NCBI GenBank assembly: GCA_001916065.1
Contig: MNRS01000004.1
Coordinates: forward strand, 1 to 21,270
Length of the DNA stretch: 21,270 nucleotides
Origin: Clostridium sp. 28_17
Lineage (GTDB): Bacteria; Bacillota; Clostridia; TANB77; CAG-508
Direction of reading: 5' to 3'
The translations under genes were made by a program, and so were the position numbers. The notes beneath the pieces are model-generated. The model ran no database searches, had not been told where the DNA came from, and saw nothing but the letters and a program-made list of their open reading frames with translations. Shown piece after piece: positions 13,933-20,938 of this stretch (within the stretch, counting starts at the first letter, position 1; each line of letters begins with the position of its first letter).

Positions 13933-14601
13933 TTATTTTTTATTTTTAAATTCTGCAACTAATTCTTCTGCTACATCTTTTCCTAATTTATTAATTGTTT
14001 TGCTTACAACTTCTGTTTCTAGGTTTCCTTGTTTTTCATAATAATCTACTAATGGACTTGTTTGTTCAAAATAACCTTTTAATCTTGCTTTTACAGTTTC
14101 TTCTGTATCATCTTTTCTTGTTACTAATTCTGAACCACATTTGTCACATATTCCTTCTACCTTTGGTGGATTTAAAACTATATTATAAACTGCTTTACAT
14201 TCTTGATTTGAACATACTCTTCTGTTGACAATTCTTTCTATTATTTCTTCTTCAGGTGTTGTTAAGTTTATTACTTTATCAACTTTTTTTCCTTTTTCTG
14301 CTAATATTTCGTCTAGTACTTCTGCTTGTTTTACTGTTCTTGGGAATCCGTCTAATATTATTCCTTCTTGTACATCTGGTTCGTTTAGTCTGTCTTCTAC
14401 TATTTTTATTGTTACATCATCTGGTACTAATTGTCCTTTTGATATATATTGTTCAGCTAATTTTCCTAGTTCTGTTTGTTCTTTTATGTTTTTTCTGAAT
14501 ATGTCTCCTGTTGATACTTGTTTGATTCCAAGTTTTTCTTGCAATAGTCCGGCAACAGTTCCTTTTCCTGTTCCTGGAGCTCCTAACATAATAATAATCA
14601 T
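13933..14601 (-). CDS. adk: Adenylate kinase
   Basis: 222 residues from the ATG at 14601, which has GGGAG eight bases upstream. The frame is open 11 codons further (to 14634) but those codons are not conserved. P-loop GAPGTGKGT at residues 6-14, NMP-binding region (QVSTGDIFRKNIKEQTELGKLAEQYISKGQLVPDD), GFPRT, and the LID domain with NRRVCSNQEC...CDKCGSELVTRKDD. The LID is the long, zinc-type form, but the first knuckle is C-x4-C rather than the usual C-x2-C. It makes 2 ADP from ATP + AMP. The gap to secY is unusually long and filled by a 234-bp hairpin. Confidence 0.97.
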   Translation of the reverse strand: MIIIMLGAPGTGKGTVAGLLQEKLGIKQVSTGDIFRKNIKEQTELGKLAEQYISKGQLVPDDVTIKIVEDRLNEPDVQEGIILDGFPRTVKQAEVLDEILAEKGKKVDKVINLTTPEEEIIERIVNRRVCSNQECKAVYNIVLNPPKVEGICDKCGSELVTRKDDTEETVKARLKGYFEQTSPLVDYYEKQGNLETEVVSKTINKLGKDVAEELVAEFKNKK

Positions 14602-14625
14602 TAAAATCTCTCCCATTCTATTATT

Positions 14626-14660
14626 GTCATCCAAAATCTTTTCAAAATTTTGTCTGCCAA
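14626..14660 (-). repeat. 35-bp dispersed repeat, copy in adk leader
   Basis: Matches 17735-17769 in 32 of 35 positions (three transitions). Both copies lie 25-37 bases before a start codon (adk, rplR) in the same orientation. The mRNA-strand sequence starts TTGGCAGA, has AAAATTTTGAAAA in the middle and ends GATGAC. Confidence 0.7.
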
Positions 14661-14673
14661 TTTTTTTAGATTA

Positions 14674-14907
14674 TTTTATAATAATCTTTATAATATTTAT
14701 TTTTTGATTCCTTATTAGTATGTACTAATTTGTAAAAGATATAATAAAATTAAGAACCGTCGTGGGGACCATCAATGAGAAACGAAAAATTTATTTTTCG
14801 AAATTCTCATTAGATGGGAGAGGTTTGAAAATTTTATTATACTTTTACAAATTAGTACATAAAAAATATTAATCTAATAAATAAACATTATAAAAATTAT
14901 TATAAAA
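14674..14907. repeat. 234-bp imperfect inverted repeat between secY and adk
   Basis: The two halves (about 14674-14790 and 14792-14907) are complementary along most of their length. The best block is ATGTACTAATTTGTAAAAG with TATAATAAAATT on each side, outer blocks TTTTATAATAAT...TTTATAAT, and inner blocks AACC, CCATC, AATGAGAA and CGAAAAAT up to a tiny loop. It has no coding capacity. Size, symmetry and position in a gene gap suggest a MITE-like or hairpin mobile element. It could also be a processing or termination structure separating secY from adk. I see no target-site duplication. Together with the repeat at 14626-14660 and a small hairpin (TATGC / GCATA, about 14923-14938), it accounts for the 355-bp non-coding stretch 14602-14956. 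Confidence 0.75.
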
Positions 14908-14956
14908 ACCATTATAGGGTGATATGCAAAAACGCATACCTCCCCACAATGCAATT

Positions 14957-16276
14957 TTATTCTAAGAATCCTTTATAGTGTCTCATTACTAATAATGATT
15001 CTAATTGTTGTACAGTTTCTAATGCAACACCTACAACGATTAATATAGATGTACCACCAAATGCAACATTTAGTCCTGTAAATCTTAAAAGCATTGGTAA
15101 TATTGCTATTACTGCTAAGAAGAATCCACCAAACCATGTTAATGTTGATATTATTGATGTTAAGTAATCTGTTGTTGGTTTTCCTGCTCTTATTCCTGGT
15201 ATAAATCCACCATTTTGTTTAATATTGTTAGATACTTCTGCTGGGTTGAATGTTGCATAAGTATAGAAAAATGTAAATGCCATGATTAATACTAAATATA
15301 CTAATGCATTAGCAATACTGTACCCAATTCCTACGCTTGAAGATGATGTAGCAATTGAAAATTTGTATACTCCTGCCCAGAATCCAGTTTGAGTTGCTAT
15401 ATCTTTTACAAATATTTGTAATATCATTGCTGGAAATGTTAAGAATGATGAAGCAAAGATTATTGGCATAACACCAGCCATTGCTAATTTCAATGGAATG
15501 TGTGTATTTTGTGCTCCTACCATTTTTCTTCCAACTACTTTTTTAGAATATTGTACTGGTACTCTTCTTTCTGCTTGTTGTATAAATACAACACCTGCTA
15601 TTAAAACTATAGCACCAATTATTAATCCAAGTGCCATCAATAATCCTGTTGTGCTAAATCCATTATCTGTAATTACTAAATTCCATAAAGTTGTTACAAA
15701 ACTTGGTAATCCTGAAATAATACCAATAAAGATAATTATTGAAATTCCGTTTCCAATTCCTTTATTTGTTATTTCATCCCCTAGCCACATTAATATTGAT
15801 GTTCCTGCTACTAATGAAATTACTACTAAAGCTGCTGTTGAGAAGTTTGTGTTAACAAATATTCCAGAAGATTTGTAAGAAACAAATACACCTATTGCTT
15901 CAATTAATGCTAATACTAAAGTCAATATTTTTGTGTATCTGTTTATTTTCTTTCTTCCTTCTTCTCCGCCTTCTTTAGTTAATCTTTCTAAAGATGGGAT
16001 TATCATACCTAGTAATTGAATTACTATTGAGGCTGTGATGTATGGACTTATTGACATAGCAAATACAGAGAATCTTGAGAACGCTCCTCCGGAAATCATG
16101 TCAATTAATCCTGCTACACCATTATTTGAAGACATTGCTTCGTTTAATGTTATACTATTTACTCCTGGTACTGTAATATAACATCCTAATCTAAATATTA
16201 CTATTAATAGTAATGTATATAATATTCTTTTTCTTACATCAGGTGTCTTTAATGCATTTTTGATTGTTTTAAACAA
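14957..16276 (-). CDS. secY: Protein translocase subunit SecY
   Basis: 439 residues, full length with ten hydrophobic segments. Signatures: the plug/TM2a region PGVN...GGAFSRFSVFAMSISPYITASIVIQLL and the C-terminal loop AERRVPVQYSKKVVG (residues about 236-250) that contacts SecA and the ribosome. It starts with TTG directly after the rplO stop codon (no gap); its RBS GAGGTGAT lies inside the last rplO codons, so the two are translationally coupled. It forms the membrane channel for Sec secretion with SecE and SecG. Confidence 0.98.
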   Translation of the reverse strand: MFKTIKNALKTPDVRKRILYTLLLIVIFRLGCYITVPGVNSITLNEAMSSNNGVAGLIDMISGGAFSRFSVFAMSISPYITASIVIQLLGMIIPSLERLTKEGGEEGRKKINRYTKILTLVLALIEAIGVFVSYKSSGIFVNTNFSTAALVVISLVAGTSILMWLGDEITNKGIGNGISIIIFIGIISGLPSFVTTLWNLVITDNGFSTTGLLMALGLIIGAIVLIAGVVFIQQAERRVPVQYSKKVVGRKMVGAQNTHIPLKLAMAGVMPIIFASSFLTFPAMILQIFVKDIATQTGFWAGVYKFSIATSSSSVGIGYSIANALVYLVLIMAFTFFYTYATFNPAEVSNNIKQNGGFIPGIRAGKPTTDYLTSIISTLTWFGGFFLAVIAILPMLLRFTGLNVAFGGTSILIVVGVALETVQQLESLLVMRHYKGFLE

Positions 16277-16711
16277 TTAAATCACCTCAGCCTTTCCGCC
16301 TAAAGCTTCAATTTCTTCTTTTGCTTTTGCAGTAAATCTTGTAGCTTTAACATTTAATTTTTTCTCTAATTTTCCTGTTGCTAATACTACGATTCCATCA
16401 TTTACTTTTCCGATTATTCCGTCAGCTAATAATGTTTCTGCTGTTACATCGCTAACAGTTGATTTGTTTAACATTGTTAATGTTACTTCTGTGTAATTTT
16501 TAGCGTGAATATTATTGAATCCTCTTTTTGGTAATCTTCTATATAATGGTGTTTGACCACCTTCGAATCCTCTTCTTACTCCGCCACCTGATCTTGCTTT
16601 TTGTCCTTTATGTCCTCTTCCTGATGTTTTTCCAAGTCCAGAACCGATTCCACGTCCTACTCTTCTTCTTGAAACTTTTTCTTCAGCTGGTTTTAATTCT
16701 CCTAACTTCAT
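16277..16711 (-). CDS. rplO: 50S ribosomal protein L15
   Basis: 144 residues. The glycine/arginine-rich N-terminal extension (RRVGRGIGSGLGKTSGRGHKGQKARSGGGVRRGFEGGQTPLYRRLPKRGF) and the C-terminal LEALGGKAEVI-type ending are typical. ATG with AGGAGG about 12 bases upstream. It normally follows rpmD, but here it follows rpsE with a 115-bp gap that lacks rpmD. Confidence 0.98.
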   Translation of the reverse strand: MKLGELKPAEEKVSRRRVGRGIGSGLGKTSGRGHKGQKARSGGGVRRGFEGGQTPLYRRLPKRGFNNIHAKNYTEVTLTMLNKSTVSDVTAETLLADGIIGKVNDGIVVLATGKLEKKLNVKATRFTAKAKEEIEALGGKAEVI

Positions 16712-16826
16712 TTTGCGCTTGCACCTCCTCTTTCTTTAACAGGGTACATTTTTCCACGGGACTATACAAACTTTATATTCTTGCCCCATGTTAATGTGTT
16801 TTCCCTTTACTAAATTTCGTATTTTA
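16712..16826 (-). other. rpsE-rplO gap without rpmD (L30)
   Basis: In most Firmicutes about 180 bp here encodes L30. This gap is only 115 bp. Its longest sense frame is a 17-codon MGQEYKVCIVPWKNVPC with no L30 resemblance and no RBS. A small stem CATGGG / CCCGTG (about 16756-16791) is present. L30 is therefore lost or encoded elsewhere. Confidence 0.8.
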
Positions 16827-17312
16827 CTATAAAATTTCTTCTACTTTTTTACCTCTTTTTTTAGCTACTTGTTCAGCTGTTTGCATAGCTTTTAATCCTT
16901 CGATTGTAGCATAAACAACGTTTCTTGGATTGTTTGTTCCAATAACTTTTGTTCTTATGTTTTTATATCCTGCAAGTTCTAGTACAGGTCTAACGCTACC
17001 TCCAGCTATTAATCCAGTACCAACAGCAGCTGGTTTTAATAAAACTTTAGCACTACCGAATTTTCCAACAAATTCATGTGGAACTGTTGTATCAACGATT
17101 GGTACTTCAACTAAGTTTTTCTTAGCTTCTTGCATAGCTTTTTTGATTGCGTCTGGAACTTCGGCTGCTTTACCGTTTCCAACACCAATATGTCCGTTTT
17201 CATCACCAACTACAACTACAGCACTAAATCTAAAAGTTCTACCACCTTTAACAACTTTTGCAACTCTGTTTATGGCAACAACTTTTTCTTTTAATTCGCT
17301 TTTTTCTTCCAT
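16827..17312 (-). CDS. rpsE: 30S ribosomal protein S5
   Basis: 161 residues, ATG with GAGGAGG upstream. The N-terminal dsRNA-binding-like domain (LKEKVVAINRVAKVVKGGRTFRFSAVVVVGDENGHIGVGNGKAAEVPDAIKKAM) and C-terminal domain (GTGLIAGGSVRPVLELAGYKNIRTKVIGTNNPRNVVYATIEGL) are complete. S5 works in decoding accuracy and the helicase activity at the mRNA entry. It follows rplR closely; the usual downstream partner rpmD is missing. Confidence 0.98.
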   Translation of the reverse strand: MEEKSELKEKVVAINRVAKVVKGGRTFRFSAVVVVGDENGHIGVGNGKAAEVPDAIKKAMQEAKKNLVEVPIVDTTVPHEFVGKFGSAKVLLKPAAVGTGLIAGGSVRPVLELAGYKNIRTKVIGTNNPRNVVYATIEGLKAMQTAEQVAKKRGKKVEEIL

Positions 17313-17338
17313 TGGTTTTTATTCCTCCTCTTTTTATT

Positions 17339-17698
17339 CTAGAATTTTAATCCGCCTTCTCTAGCAGCTTCTGCTAATTCTTTTACTACACCGTGATAAA
17401 TGTATCCACCACGATCAAAAACTACTGTATCAATATTTTTTTCTAATGCTTTTTTAGCTATCATTGCTCCAACTTCTTTAGCAGCTTCTTTATTAGCATG
17501 TTTTGTTTTTATATCTTTATCTAATGTTGAACAACTAACTAATGTGTTTCCTGCAACATCATCTATGATTTGTACATATAAGTTTGCGTTACTTCTATAT
17601 ACACATAGTCTTGGTCTTTCACTTGTTCCAGATACTTTTGTTCTAACTCTTAAATGTCTTCTTGTTCTTTCCATTTTTCTATCTGTTTTCTTAACCAT
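17339..17698 (-). CDS. rplR: 50S ribosomal protein L18
   Basis: 119 residues, ATG with AAAGGAG upstream. Family motifs: RRHLRVRTKVSGTSERPRLCVYRSNANLYVQIIDDVAGNTLVSCSTLDKD and the end VVFDRGGYIYHGVVKELAEAAREGGLKF. It binds 5S rRNA with L5. Its 93-bp leader contains the 35-bp repeat shared with the adk leader, followed by a GAGCGAAGCGAGTGAA stretch. Confidence 0.98.
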   Translation of the reverse strand: MVKKTDRKMERTRRHLRVRTKVSGTSERPRLCVYRSNANLYVQIIDDVAGNTLVSCSTLDKDIKTKHANKEAAKEVGAMIAKKALEKNIDTVVFDRGGYIYHGVVKELAEAAREGGLKF

Positions 17699-17734
17699 TT
17701 TTCAAACTCCTTTCACTCGCTTCGCTCGTTCATC

Positions 17735-17769
17735 GTCATCTAAAATTTTTTCAAAATTTTATCTGCCAA
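17735..17769 (-). repeat. 35-bp dispersed repeat, copy in rplR leader
   Basis: Second copy of the repeat at 14626-14660 (32/35 identical, same strand). In the mRNA it is followed by GATGAACGAGCGAAGCGAGT, which the adk copy lacks, and then by the rplR RBS. Confidence 0.7.
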
Positions 17770-17791
17770 ATCCCTTATTTAGCTCGAATTT

Positions 17792-18328
17792 TTATTTACC
17801 AGTTTTACCTTCCTTACGACGAATAACTTCATCAGCATATTTAATACCTTTACCTCTATATACTTCTGGTGGTCTCTTAGATCTTACAACTGCTGCTGTT
17901 TGACCTACTAATTCTTTATCAATACCTCTAACAATAATTGTATTTGCATTAGGAACATCAAAAGTAATTCCTTCTGGTGCTTCCATAATTACTGGATGAG
18001 AATATCCTAAAGTCATATTTATTCCTGTTCCTTGTTTTGCAACTCTGTAACCAACACCATTGATTTGTAATTCTTTAGTGTATTCATGTGTTACACCAAT
18101 TATCATGTTATTGATTAAAGTTCTTGTTAAACCATGTAAACTTCTGTTAGCTGGTTCATCATTTTTTCTTGTTACTTTAATAACATTATCATTCATTTCT
18201 AAAGAAATATTTTTATGTACTTCTCTTTCTAATGTTCCTTTTGGTCCTTTTACAGTAATTTTGTGTCCATCTATTTTTACTTCTACACCATCAGGTACTG
18301 TTATAGGTTTATTTCCTATTCTTGACAT
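17792..18328 (-). CDS. rplF: 50S ribosomal protein L6
   Basis: 178 residues, full length, ATG with AAGGAGG upstream. Opens MSRIGNKPITVPDGVEVKIDGHKITVKGPKGTLEREVH and ends PPEVYRGKGIKYADEVIRRKEGKTGK, both diagnostic. Two copies of the L6 alpha-beta fold. L6 binds the sarcin-ricin region and is needed for late 50S assembly. Standard position between rpsH and rplR. Confidence 0.98.
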   Translation of the reverse strand: MSRIGNKPITVPDGVEVKIDGHKITVKGPKGTLEREVHKNISLEMNDNVIKVTRKNDEPANRSLHGLTRTLINNMIIGVTHEYTKELQINGVGYRVAKQGTGINMTLGYSHPVIMEAPEGITFDVPNANTIIVRGIDKELVGQTAAVVRSKRPPEVYRGKGIKYADEVIRRKEGKTGK

Positions 18329-18386
18329 TTTCTTTTCCTCCTTATTTTTGAATTATGTCATATAGCTTTCGCCTTTTTAATGGATA

Positions 18387-18785
18387 TTACCATACATATG
18401 CTAGTACTTCTCCACCTACTCCTAATTGTCTTGCTTCTTTATCTGTTTTTAAACCTTGAGATGTAGAGATTATAGCTATACCTAAACCGTTTAATACTTT
18501 AGGTAATTCTTCTTTAGAAGCATAAACTCTTAATCCTGGTTTACTGATTCTTCTTAATCCATCAATTACTCTATTTCCTTTTTCGTCATATTTAAGAGTA
18601 ACTCTGATGATTCCTTGATTTTCATCTTTTATTTCTTCATAAGCTTTAATATATCCTTCTTTGAATAATATTTCAGCTATTCCTGTTTTCATTTTTGATG
18701 CAGGTATATCTACTGTTTTATGTTTTGATGTATTTGCATTTCTGATTCTTGTTAACATATCTGCGATTGGATCTGTAGTATTCAA
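18387..18785 (-). CDS. rpsH: 30S ribosomal protein S8
   Basis: 132 residues. TTG start with AAGGAGG eight bases upstream; reads MNTTDPIADMLTRIRNANTSKHKTVDIPASKMKTGIAEIL and ends STSQGLKTDKEARQLGVGGEVLAYVW, the conserved S8 C terminus. S8 binds helix 21 of 16S rRNA and, in E. coli, represses the spc operon through an mRNA mimic near rplE. Here the 221-bp gap before it (after rpsN) holds 127-bp hairpin copy B. Confidence 0.98.
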   Translation of the reverse strand: MNTTDPIADMLTRIRNANTSKHKTVDIPASKMKTGIAEILFKEGYIKAYEEIKDENQGIIRVTLKYDEKGNRVIDGLRRISKPGLRVYASKEELPKVLNGLGIAIISTSQGLKTDKEARQLGVGGEVLAYVW

Positions 18786-18881
18786 CTCTTTTTCCTCCTT
18801 TTCTTTATAAAGTATTTATATAGCTTTTTATTTTTGCTCTTTAAATTTGATGAAATTGATTATATTGTGCAATATATTTCA

Positions 18882-19008
18882 AAAAATTGATTTAAAGTAG
18901 TAAGATGTGCATTTTTGATATTTATTACAAGACGAGGCTATACGTTTGTATGCCGAGGTTTGTAATAAATGTTAAAAATGTGCAGATTGCTGCTTTTAAT
19001 CGATTTTT
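18882..19008 (+). repeat. 127-bp hairpin element, copy B (rpsN-rpsH gap)
   Basis: Arms 18882-18930 and 18960-19008, same length and layout as copies A and C. On the plus strand it has 7 G-U pairs, one U-U mismatch and the same tandem G-A; the loop stem is GGC/GCC where copy A has GAC/GTC. Arm positions 16 and 19 are G-C pairs here and T-A pairs in copy A, a double compensatory change. The right arm ends within the rpsN stop codon (19007-19009). Confidence 0.85.
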
Positions 19009-19192
19009 ACCAACTAGCTTTTTTAACACCAGGAATCTCACCTTTATGTGCTAATTCTCTAAAGCAAACACGGCAAATACCATATTTTCTGATATATGCA
19101 TGTGGTCTACCACATAATTTACATCTATTATATTCTCTTGTGCTGTATTTTTGTGGTCTTGCTTGTTTTATTTTCATTGATTTTTTAGCCAT
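19007..19192 (-). CDS. rpsZ: 30S ribosomal protein S14, zinc type (S14Z)
   Basis: 61 residues, the short zinc form: MAKKSMKIKQARPQKYSTREYNRCKLCGRPHAYIRKYGICRVCFRELAHKGEIPGVKKASW, with Cys24, Cys27, Cys40 and Cys43 as zinc ligands. The C-terminal GEIPGVKKASW is characteristic. It sits between rplE and rpsH as usual. Its stop codon touches the end of hairpin element B. Confidence 0.98.
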   Translation of the reverse strand: MAKKSMKIKQARPQKYSTREYNRCKLCGRPHAYIRKYGICRVCFRELAHKGEIPGVKKASW

Positions 19193-19215
19193 AGTTTTTT
19201 ATTTCCTCCTTTTGA

Positions 19216-19755
19216 CTAGTTTTTAAAAGGCATTCCCATTAATTTTAATAATTCTTTTGCTTCTTCGTCTGAATTAGCTGTTGTTACGAATATAATATCC
19301 ATACCTCTTAATTTGTCTACTTTATCATATTCGATTTCTGGGAATATTAATTGTTCTTTTATACCCATTGAGTAGTTTCCTCTTCCATCAAATGAATTTC
19401 CTGAAACTCCTCTAAAATCTCTAACTCTAGGAAGTGCTACATTGAATAGTTTGTAAGCAAAATCATACATTTTGTCTGATCTTAATGTTACTTTACATCC
19501 TATGTTTGCACCTTCTCTTAATTTGAATGCAGCAATTGATTTTCTTGCTTTTGTTATTACTGGTTTTTGACCTGTAATAATGCTTAAATCGTTCATTGCG
19601 TTTTCTAATGATTTAGGATTTTCTTTTGTATCTCCTAAACCTATGTTTATAACTATTTTATCAAGTTTTGGAACTTGCATAACTGATTTATAATTGAATT
19701 TTTTCATTAATGCTGGAACTACTTCTTTTTCATATTGTTCTCTTAATTTTTCCAT
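19216..19755 (-). CDS. rplE: 50S ribosomal protein L5
   Basis: 179 residues, full length, ATG with AAAGGAGG upstream. Motifs: MQVPKLDKIVINIGLGDTKENPKSLENAMNDLSIITGQKPVITKARKSIAAFKLREGANIGCKVTLR and FRGVSGNSFDGRGNYSMGIKEQLIFPEI. L5 binds 5S rRNA and helps form the central protuberance. Standard spc-operon position after rplX. Confidence 0.98.
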   Translation of the reverse strand: MEKLREQYEKEVVPALMKKFNYKSVMQVPKLDKIVINIGLGDTKENPKSLENAMNDLSIITGQKPVITKARKSIAAFKLREGANIGCKVTLRSDKMYDFAYKLFNVALPRVRDFRGVSGNSFDGRGNYSMGIKEQLIFPEIEYDKVDKLRGMDIIFVTTANSDEEAKELLKLMGMPFKN

Positions 19756-19783
19756 TATGTATTAGTCCTCCTTTCACTCACTA

Positions 19784-20092
19784 TTATTTTAATTTTGCAC
19801 CGCATTTTTTACAAACACGAACTTTTACACCTTTTTCTTCGCTATATCCAACTTTTGTAGTTTTTCCACATTTAGGGCATACTACGTTTGCTTTTGCACT
19901 TGGTATAGCAACTTCAACTGATATTATTCCGCCTTCTTCTCCTTGTTTTCTTGGTTTAACATGTTTTTTTCTGATGTTAGCACCTTTAACAACGATTTTG
20001 TCAGCTTTTGGTATTACTTCTAGTACTTCTCCTGTTTTTCCTTTATCATTTCCTGATAAGATTTGAACAGTATCTCCTTTTTTAATTCTCAT
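19784..20092 (-). CDS. rplX: 50S ribosomal protein L24
   Basis: 102 residues. KOW motif at the N terminus (KKGDTVQILSGNDKGKTGEVLEVIPKADKIVVKGANIRKKHVKPRKQGEEGGI) and a C-terminal CPKCGKTTKVGYSEEKGVKVRVCKKCGAKLK, a four-cysteine zinc-ribbon-like tail common in Gram-positive L24. It is an assembly initiator of the 50S subunit. ATG with GAAGGGAGG upstream. Confidence 0.98.
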   Translation of the reverse strand: MRIKKGDTVQILSGNDKGKTGEVLEVIPKADKIVVKGANIRKKHVKPRKQGEEGGIISVEVAIPSAKANVVCPKCGKTTKVGYSEEKGVKVRVCKKCGAKLK

Positions 20093-20133
20093 TAGAGATT
20101 GCCTCCCTTCTTAAATTTTCTGATATTTACAAA

Positions 20134-20502
20134 TTAAAGAACTTCTGGAGCTAAAGATAATATTTTCATATAATCTTTTTCTCTTAATTCTCTTGCAACT
20201 GGTCCAAATATACGAGTTCCTTTTGGTGTTCCGTCATCTTTTATAATTACAGCTGCGTTTTCATCAAATTTTATATATGATCCGTCTTGTCTTCTTAATC
20301 CTTTTTTAGATCTAACAATAACTGCTTTTACAACATCACCTTTTTTTACAACGCCACCTGGTGTTGCTGTTTTAACTGAAGCAACTATAACATCACCAAT
20401 GTTTGATGTTTTTCTATAAGATCCACCTAAACATCTAATACACATAATTTCTTTTGCACCTGTGTTATCAGCTACTTTTAAAATTGTTTGTTGTTGTATC
20501 AT
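20134..20502 (-). CDS. rplN: 50S ribosomal protein L14
   Basis: 122 residues, the invariant family length. Opens MIQQQTILKVADNTGAKEIMCIRCLGG and ends IFGPVARELREKDYMKILSLAPEVL. L14 makes an intersubunit bridge with 16S rRNA. Located between rpsQ and rplX; the 147-bp gap before it contains 127-bp hairpin copy C. Confidence 0.98.
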   Translation of the reverse strand: MIQQQTILKVADNTGAKEIMCIRCLGGSYRKTSNIGDVIVASVKTATPGGVVKKGDVVKAVIVRSKKGLRRQDGSYIKFDENAAVIIKDDGTPKGTRIFGPVARELREKDYMKILSLAPEVL

Positions 20503-20530
20503 TTTGGTATTCTCCCTTCATTTTTTGTTT

Positions 20531-20657
20531 TAAAATAAATCAAAAGTTATAAGATGTGCATTTTTGATATTTATTACAAGGCGAGGCTATACGTTTGTAT
20601 GCCGAGATTTGTAATAAATGTTAAAAATGTGCAGATTGTGACTTTTCATTTATTTTA
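20531..20657 (+). repeat. 127-bp hairpin element, copy C (rpsQ-rplN gap)
   Basis: Arms 20531-20579 and 20609-20657. The inner ~29 bp of each arm and the loop match copies A and B; the outer ~20 bp (TAAAATAAAT / ATTTATTTTA, then AAAAG / CTTTT) are different yet still complementary, with one C-C mismatch and 6 G-U pairs on the plus strand. The right arm overlaps the last two codons and stop of rpsQ by eight bases. Confidence 0.85.
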
Positions 20658-20913
20658 TTATTGCTTTTTCAACTACTCTAACTACTCTCCATCTCTTATC
20701 TTTAGAAAGTGGTCTTGTTTCCATAACTTCAACTTTGTCACCTTCATGGCATTCGTTGTTTTCGTCATGTGCTTTTAATTTATATGTTCTTTTAACTGTT
20801 TTTCCATATACGTCATGTCTAACACTTGTTTCAACTGCTACAACAACTGTTTTATCCATTTTGTCAGATACAACAGTTCCTGTCATTGTTTTACGAAGAT
20901 TTCTTTCTTCCAT
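20650..20913 (-). CDS. rpsQ: 30S ribosomal protein S17
   Basis: 87 residues, ATG with AAGGAGG upstream. OB-fold family motifs: RKTMTGTVVSDKMDKTVVVAVETSVRHDVYGKTVKRTYKLKAHDENNECHEGDKVEVMETRPLSKDKRWRVVRVVEKAIIK. It binds the 5' domain of 16S rRNA early in 30S assembly. The last codons (IIK-stop) form part of the outer stem of hairpin element C. Confidence 0.98.
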   Translation of the reverse strand: MEERNLRKTMTGTVVSDKMDKTVVVAVETSVRHDVYGKTVKRTYKLKAHDENNECHEGDKVEVMETRPLSKDKRWRVVRVVEKAIIK

Positions 20914-20938
20914 GTATGAATCCTCCTTTTTTTGTTAT

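Noticed and set aside
16749..16802. 17-codon frame in the rpsE-rplO gap as a remnant of L30
   Set aside because: No RBS and no resemblance to L30; too short.
20554..20640. Small plus-strand ORF inside the 127-bp elements (MCIFDIYYK...), conserved in all three copies
   Set aside because: There is no RBS and the similarity follows directly from the repeated DNA. Differences between copies preserve base pairing rather than amino acids (for example DD versus AA at the end).
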